Assembly: GCA_010015675.1 (NCBI GenBank)
Contig: ML977011.1
Location: 388,698-424,858 of the forward strand
Length of the DNA: 36,161 nucleotides
Direction: 5' to 3'
DNA from: Byssothecium circinans
Lineage: Eukaryota; Ascomycota; Dothideomycetes; Pleosporales; Massarinaceae
Positions 29,406 through 36,161 of this stretch are shown here, piece after piece (position 1 is the first letter of the stretch; every line of letters starts with the position of its first letter). The translations under genes were made by a program, and so were the position numbers. Under the pieces are notes generated by a model, which saw only the letters and a program-made list of their open reading frames with translations, was not told where the DNA came from and did not search any database.

Positions 29406-29513
29406 CAGCCTTGGTCCACTATTGTCAGCTGCAGACACGGCTATTCGTGGTTGAATTCATACGCAACGACGACAACGACTTTTACGATACACTCGTTAAA
29501 CACCCTGTACAGA

Positions 29514-32500
29514 ATGATGGCAAGTGATAAGCTGGAACCTATTGCCATCATCGGCATTCATCTGAAGTTCCCGGATGATGCCACCTCACCAGATTTATTC
29601 TAGAAGATGCTCAATGAGAAGTGATGTAGCGTTAGAGAAGTGCCGTCCGATCGCTTCAACGTAGACGGTACGTCTAGCACGCGCAAGACCCTTCGACCCC
29701 CCCCCCCCCCAAGTCAAACGCCTAAATGGAAGACACAGACTTACAATGACTAATAAAAAACAGCATTTCACCACCCCAATCCCGCACGAACAGACAATGT
29801 TAGTAATTCGTTCTTGTCATATCCCGGGTTTTTGCTGACCTGGCTCCGCACGTAGACGAAAGTTCGTGGGGGTCATTTTATCAAGGAAGATATCAAGGCC
29901 TTCGATGCACCTTTCTTCTCCATGTCTCCGGCGGAGGCCTCGACTCTGGACCCTCAGCAGCGTCATTTGCTTGAAGGCACCTTCCATACTTTTGAAAATG
30001 GTAAACAATTCCTGAAATTCCAGAGTCGTCTAGTGAGACAATTGCTAATTACGAATTTTTATCAGCTGGAATGCCGATCACGGAGCTGGCCGGTTCGAAT
30101 ACATCCGTCTTTGTTGGGTCTTTTTCGCGTGATATGGACGCCGTCCTATTGCGAGACCCTGAGTACCAGTTCAAGTACCAAGCCACATCTGCTGGTTCAA
30201 CTATGCTTTCAAATCGATTATCGCACTTCTTCGATCTTCGGGGCCCATCGCTATCAATCGACACTGCTTGTTCCAGTGGATTGTATGCCTTCCATTTGGC
30301 CTGCCGAAGTCTGATACAGGGCGAATCGGAGATGAGTCTAGTTGCGGGCTCGAACACATATTTTACTCCCGAGTGCTTCAGCATTGCGCTAGACAATGGT
30401 GGTTTTTTGTCGCCGGACGGAATTTCGTACAGCTTTGACCATCGGGCGAACGGTTACGCCCGAGGGGAAGGATTTGGGTTCACACTACTCAAGCCACTCA
30501 AAGCGGCGATCCGAGATGGGGACATGATCCGCGCTGTCGTGAGAGCGACGGGTGCAAACCAGGACGGCAGATCCCCAAGTATCACGCAGCCCAGCCCCGC
30601 TGCACAGATCGACTTGATCCGGAAGACGTACGAGAGGGCTGGTCTCGACTTTGCAACCACCAGATACGTCGAGGCCCACGGTACCGGAACCCCTGTCGGA
30701 GACCCCATTGAAGCGAAAGCTATCGGAGAGGTCTTCCGCGCACACCGTGATCCTGCGCATCCGCTCTACGTTGGCTCAGTGAAGTCGAACATAGGGCATT
30801 TGGAAGGAGCCAGTGGCCTTGCTGGGATCCTGAAGACCGTTTTAATTCTGGAACGTGGGGCCATTCCACCTAACGCTTGGACGGAGAAGGTGAACCCGGC
30901 TATCGATACCAACAGCCTACGCATAGACGTGTGTATTCCCATCCCATTGTTTTTAAAGTTCTATCGCTCACCTCGATCACAGTTTCCCAAGACAACCGTT
31001 CCATGGCCTACCGCTGACCTACGTCGAGCGTCCGTGAGCTCATTCGGCTACGGAGGAGCCAATGCCCATTGCATCCTCGAGGATGCTTGCAACTACCTGA
31101 AATCTCGTGGGCTCAAAGGTCTACATCAATCTGTAGATTTGTCCAAGCCACCCACGAATGGACCCTCGAATGGCTTGACGAACGGGCATGCGAATGGTTC
31201 GGGTAACGGACATGTAAACGGCTCAACCAATGAACATTTGAATGGTCTAAGGAATGCGCAGTCAAATGGTTCAGCTAATGGGCACTCGGGCACTAGCTGG
31301 ATCAAAACCGACTCTACCGACTTCAAAGGCCTTGTCGTTCTATCGGCTGCTGATGAAGAGGGTCCTAGACGGCAAGCAAGCGCCTTACAATCCCATCTCT
31401 CTTCGTTGCCATCAACCAAGCCGACGCTGGAGTACCATTCGAATCTTCTTTACACACTCTCAGAGCGATGATTACAATTTCCTTGGAGAGTATTTACCGT
31501 TTCATTAGCCACATCAGCCGCCGACGACTTGGCTGACAAGCTCTCATCGGTGGCACGGGCCTCGCAAGCGCCGAACATGCACTTTGTGTTCACCGGCCAA
31601 GGCGCTCAATGGGCCCGCATGGGCCTTGAACTTCTACATTACTCCGTATTTCGACACAGTTTAGACGACTGCGATGTTTATTTAAAGTCTCTCGGCTGCA
31701 AGTGGTCCTTGCTCGAGGAGCTCCAACGACCTAATGAAGGCACGCAAATTCATCAGCCGGCCTTGTCGCAGCCAATCTGCACTGCTGTTCAGGTCGCCTT
31801 GGTTGAGTTGTTTCAAAGCTGGAAGATATCCCCATATTCTGTCGCTGGGCACTCTTCGGGTGAAATCACAGCTGCTTTCTGCGTTGGCGCGCTCACCCGT
31901 GAAGACGCCTGGAAGGTGGCATTCCACCGTGGCTTCGTTGCCGACAAGCTCCGAGCCGTGAGCGGAGAGCCAACAACAATGATGTCGGTTGGACTTGGAG
32001 AGAACGAAGTCGCCCCATACCTGGATCGGCTGGGTTCGCCATCCGACGTGACAGTGGGATGCATAAACAGCCCCATCAATGTAACGCTCACGGGTGCGAA
32101 GGCACAAATCGATCAACTATGGGCCATTCTCGACAAAGAGCAGGTATTTGTTCGGAAGCTCGCGGTTGATGTTGCGTACCACTCCAAGTATATGGCTGCG
32201 GTGGCGGAAGAGTATCAAGCCTTAATGGGCGGGCTTAAAGGATCACGCCTTGCTGCGACCAAAAGCAAGTCCAACACTGTCATCTACTCATCGGTGACAG
32301 GAAATGCGATCGATCCATACGAGTTGTCACAGCCTTCTTACTGGGTCAGAAACCTTGTCTCCCCCGTACGCTTCGCCGATGCCTTGACTGCGATGGTCAA
32401 GGGCGGTGATTTCAAAGCTCGGATTTCTAGACAAGCATTTCACATGGTTGTTGAGATCGGTCCCCAAGCAGCGCTCCGCCGTCCCGTACAAGACACACTC

Positions 32501-35500
32501 ACGGCTCTTCTCAAAAAGGAGCAATGGCTATTCACGCCTACGCTGAAAGCAAACTCCAGTGGTGTTGACTCAACTCTAGAGGCCGTCGGTCTTCTTTGGG
32601 CCCATGGATTGGACGTGGATATTAGCTCGGTGAATATCGCGTCTACGCATGTGCTTGAAGCCCCGGAATTGCTTGTCGACCTGCCGGCGTAACCTTTCAA
32701 TCATACCAACACTTACTGGGAGGAGAGCCGCATTAGTCGAAACTATGCCTTCCGCCCTTTTAGAAGACACCAGCTCTTAGGACTGCGAGCCAAAGACTGG
32801 AATCCCGGCGAGGCGAGCTGGAGGCATTTTATCCGGGCGCAAGAAAACCCATGGGTCATGGATCATGGCGTAAGTGAGGAAATTTGGTTCGTGAGTGAAG
32901 ATGAACATTGTTACTGACACTTTGAAATAGCTGAACGGATCGCCCCTATATCCGGGAAGTGGGATTCTTGTCATGGCTATCGAGGCTGCGCGCCAATTGA
33001 ACACCTACCCCGAACACCTGGTAACTGGATATCGACTCAAGGACATTCGCTTTCTCAAAGCCATTAATATAGATTCGTCAGAGCACGGAACAGAAGCTCA
33101 AATTCACATGAGACCCCGACGCCTGGTGAGCAACAGTACGGCTGCGACCTGGTATGACTGGCGCATTTATACCTTGAACGGCGATGACTGGGTCGAATGC
33201 GCTTATGGAAGCGTCAAGGTAGAGTTCAAAAGCGACGATGCTGAGACGCGGGAATCTAGCGACAGGCGCAACGCTGCAACCGTGCGGGAAAAGTACCAGC
33301 AGTCGGCGAATAATTGCTCACAGTCAGTCTACCACGAGCAGATGTACAACAGCCTGGCCAAGCATGGCTTTTCCTACGGCCCGTACTTCCGACAACTCCG
33401 GACAGTGAAGTTCAACAGGACCGGAAATGCGTCAGCTACATTGGCCCTACAAGGTTTTGCGGATAACATGGCATACGCTGGGGAAGATCCAGTCGTCATC
33501 CATCCGACCACACTGGATGCATTGTGCCACCTGCAGATGGTGGCGCTCTCTGCCGGTGGATTCAGGCAGATCCCCACCATGATATTTTCGCACCTGCGCG
33601 AGTTGTGGGTGTCCCAGAAACTCCTTACGATGCCGGGAAATCCCCCATTGTCCGCCAGCACGCACGAAACCATGCGCGGGTTCCGCGAGGCTGAATACAA
33701 TACGACTGCACTCTTCGCTGACACCCAAGAACCTGCACTGTTGATCGAGGGCGAGCGAGGAACTGCCATTACGAGCTTGGCTCTCTCCAACGCCGGCACT
33801 GATGAGGGTGACGATGGCATACTCTTCAGCCTAGATTTCAAGCCTGATCTATCGCTGCTGAACAAGGAGGAGACACGCGACGTCCTGCGTCCCCGTTTCA
33901 ACAACCTCATTGCACCGCCAAAGGAACATATCGACCGCGTTGAAGCCATTGCTTTATACTACGTAGAAAAGGCATTGAAACATCTGGACCAGGGCCAGCG
34001 AAGCCAAGATAGAGCTCACCTCAAATGGTATCGCTCCTGGATGGCAAAGGTGGCGAATGATCGAGCAAGATACGCATTGAAGTCGCGCGGCCATGCAAAC
34101 CTTCCCATCGAGGATGTTGTGCGCGACGTCCACTTGGAGCCCAGCCAACATCTCGTTGCTCGGGTTGGAGAGAAACTCCACCAGATCCTCACCGGAGAGT
34201 GCGATCCGTTAGGAGTCATATTCGATGGGAACCTGGCCGACGACTTTTACCATTCGTCAGTGTTCACTGCATGCTCCCAAAAGATGGGTATTTACGTACA
34301 GCTGCTGGCACATCAGAACCCTCATCTGAAGGTTTTGGAAGTGGGAGCCGGTACTGGCAGTTCGACGGACCAGATTCTTTCGTTCTTGTCACAGGATGTG
34401 AATACCGGCCATTCATACCCCCGGTTTTCCGAGTACGCATACACAGACATTTCCACAGCCTTTTTTGAGAAGGCGCGCGAGCGTCTGCAAAAACAAGCCA
34501 AGCATCTCAACTTCAAGAAGCTGGATATGGAGTCGGATCCGATTGGCCAGGGCTTCGAGGCAGAGACATACGATGTCATCATAGCTAGCAACGTGCTCCA
34601 CGTATCCAGCGACTTGCACCAAGCCTTGAAGAACATCAGGAAGCTTCTGAAACCTGGAGGAAAGCTGGTGCTATGCGAAGTCGTACGCGAAAGCATGCGT
34701 GATTCGTTCGTATTCGGGCTGCTCCCGGGATGGTGGACGAGACCAAACGAGCAACACCTTGAGCAAGGACCGCTGCTCACTGAAGCGCAGTGGGCAGAGA
34801 TGCTTCCACAATGCGGTTTCACAGGTCTTGATCTCTCTTTGCGCGACCACGAAGACGATGCCTACCATCGCATGTCCGTGATAGTAGCTACTGCCTCCGA
34901 TGAGCCACACCCCAACGCTCTCTCCTCGCCGGCCCCATGCTACATCCTTAGAGACGAGCAATCCGCCTGCCAGACGGTGGTTGCTGCTGGCCTCAGGGAA
35001 GTACTTTTGGACAGTTTCCCGACGGTAGAGATCATTCGATCCACTTTGGACGACTTCGAGCATTCTCACCTGGATCTGGCAGGATCTACCGCCATCTCGC
35101 TTCTCGAGCTGGAAGCGTCGAAGCTGTCTAAGGTAAACAACGTGCAATTCGAAGGATTGAAACGAATTGCATTGAAGCCGAAGCAGCTCCTGTGGGTGAG
35201 CAACGGCGGCGGCCTTACGAGCAACAACCCGTATGGAGAGATTGTCGTTGGTCTAGGCAGGGCAATCTGCTCTGAAAGGGGAGATCAAGGTTTTAAAGTT
35301 CTCAACTCGGACGATGCTAAAGACACAGCCCGTATAGTCGACGTCATTTCACGACTAGTGTCTCGCATGGCCACGAGCACAAATGCCTGGGATGACTCCG
35401 AGTTTGCTATCAAGAACGGCATCGTGCATGTACCTCGCATCACTGCCAATCCCCACCTCAACACAGCCATGGCCGCGAAGACGAAACGACCGGACCTTGC

Positions 35501-36032
35501 GAACTATACCGTGGGTCAGCCGAACAAGCCCCACTTCACCGTGACAATCGGCACACCTGGCCTACTGGACAGCATTTTCTACAAAGAGAACATGGACGCA
35601 ACCCGGCCCTTGGCGCCCGGAGAGGTGGAAATCGAGAGCAAGACCAGCAGCTTGAACTTCAAGGACTTGATGCACACTCTCGGCCAAATCCCCGGCCAAG
35701 CGATTGGTTTTGACGGCGCTGGCGTTGTCTCGAGAACGGGACCTGGAAGCGAATTTTCGGTTGGAGATCGTGTCATGTGGTGTAGTTCTGGTGGCGGTGG
35801 CTTCGGAACCTTCGTCCGGTGCTCTGAGCTCCAGGCCATCAAGATCCCAGATGACATGTCTTTCCAGGTTGCCGCTTCCATTCCCGTTGTTTACCACACC
35901 GTCATCTATGCCTTCATGCACATGACACGTTTGAGGAAGGGTGAGTCGGTGCTAATCCATGCTGGCGCTGGCGGCGTTGGGCAGGCGGCTATCCAGCTTG
36001 CCCAGGTGCTGGGTGCTGGTGATATCTACGTC
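29514..36032 (+). pseudogene. Highly reducing type I polyketide synthase, interrupted and truncated
   Basis: Exons: 29514-29667, 29764-29798, 29856-30000, 30066-30928, 30983-32869, 32931-36032; frames agree. Domains in order: KS (DTACSSG with Cys codon 30269-30271, HGTGT, NIGHLEG); an Asn-Gly-rich linker (31154-31290); AT (FTGQGAQWARMG, GHSSGE with Ser codon 31853-31855); DH (MDHGLNGSPLYPG, HPTTLDALCHLQ); C-methyltransferase (LEVGAGTGSS, YTDIS, ASNVLH); ER (GFDGAGVV, HAGAGGVGQAA). KR and ACP are absent from the window. Four in-frame stops occur: TAG 29601-29603, TGA 29622-29624, TGA 31469-31471 and TAA 32690-32692. The first and last replace the Trp and Tyr expected from the family. Homology stops at about 36032, where other DNA begins. 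The gene should make no full synthase; the intact enzyme would build a methylated reduced polyketide. Confidence 0.93.
30929..30982 (+). other. 54-bp in-frame intron of the polyketide synthase
   Basis: This segment starts GTGTGT and ends ATCACAG, with GCTCACC as a possible branch site. It is 54 bp without a stop, so it reads through. Splicing joins LRID to FPKTTVPWP, the continuous KS block found in this family. Confidence 0.75.
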
Positions 36033-36161
36033 CAGAGTTGCTATCAATCAATCAGGTCAGTTTTTAGAGGTGAATTGGACCTGATTTGGTACTCGGAGCC
36101 CTCGAGAACTGACCTGATTGACCTGGTGATGATTTGGGAGGTGAATTGATTGACGATTGAT
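36033..36161. mobile_element. Probable DNA-transposon end inserted in the synthase ER domain
   Basis: Similarity to the ER domain ends abruptly after GDIYV. The following DNA starts CAGAGTTGC, like hAT terminal repeats (C/TA-G-G type). It holds a perfect 15-bp inverted repeat (36048-36062 and 36107-36121, TCAATCAGGTCAGTT and its complement) and repeated ATCAATCA/TGATTGA motifs, as expected of subterminal transposase-binding sites. The 8 bp before it, CTACGTCC, would be one copy of the target duplication. The other end is outside the window. A missed intron is a less likely explanation, as no good donor site is present. Confidence 0.5.

Larger units (their letters stand above)
28702..29513. 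other. Divergent promoter of methyltransferase and polyketide synthase
   Basis: This stretch controls two divergent cluster genes. It holds a foldback repeat (28945-29024) with several CGG/CCG triplets, and a TATA-like box near 29397. I see no gene in it. Confidence 0.6.

Noticed and set aside
29601..32692. A-to-I RNA editing as the rescue of the synthase stop codons
   Set aside because: Only the TAG at 29601 could become the expected Trp codon. The TGA and TAA stops could at best be edited to Trp, at positions where the family has other residues (Tyr at 32690).
1..36161. CRISPR array, rRNA or prokaryotic operon features
   Set aside because: No regularly spaced repeats or rRNA-like conserved blocks were seen, and introns and gene families show fungal nuclear DNA.

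Overview
The window is filamentous ascomycete DNA. It has short (48-96 bp) GT-AG introns with CTAAC-type branch sites, a fungal CTF18, a type I highly reducing polyketide synthase, a fungal P450 and Fot1/pogo-type transposons. The CTF18 and polyketide synthase details look like Dothideomycetes (perhaps Pleosporales), but that placement is an inference from memory of the families. One assembly gap (21852-22666) lies inside a transposon.

Left part (1-13.2 kb). The tail of a Fot1-like transposase (3-245) lies 3' of the replication clamp-loader gene CTF18 (521-3832, minus). CTF18 has a 48-bp in-frame intron and an MCB-like promoter box. A divergent gene for an unrecognised coiled-coil protein with a C-terminal nuclear signal follows (4918-6348). 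After a gene-poor 3.2 kb comes a four-exon gene (9582-13207, minus) for an 1147-residue membrane protein. It has a large glycosylatable region and a cytochrome-b561-like membrane core.

Middle part (14.5-23.7 kb). This is a run of small membrane-protein genes, five of them with a single membrane span, plus one soluble basic protein gene (16714-17343). Two single-span genes, on opposite strands and about 6 kb apart, share a C-terminal ESVETLPRYE motif whose DNA differences are all synonymous. One (19037-19669) carries three 28-residue repeats with an RVxF-like motif. One (18280-18708) is interrupted by an in-frame TAG. A pogo/Tigger element with perfect 23-bp inverted repeats and TA target duplications (20973-22782) sits in this run. 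Its transposase has stop codons.

Right part (23.8-36.2 kb). This is a secondary-metabolite gene cluster: a metallo-beta-lactamase-fold hydrolase, a P450 and a class I methyltransferase on the minus strand, and a highly reducing polyketide synthase (KS-AT-DH-cMeT-ER visible) on the plus strand. The synthase has four in-frame stop codons but no frameshift, and keeps every catalytic motif I could check. Its ER domain is broken at about 36032 by sequence that looks like the end of a DNA transposon. The hydrolase has one in-frame TAA with all visible zinc ligands kept. The P450 and methyltransferase are open. The cluster looks recently inactivated. A foldback sequence lies in the divergent promoter between methyltransferase and synthase.

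No rRNA, tRNA or CRISPR array was found. Splice sites were assigned by eye. In the multi-exon models the coding length is a multiple of three and the conserved motifs are restored.
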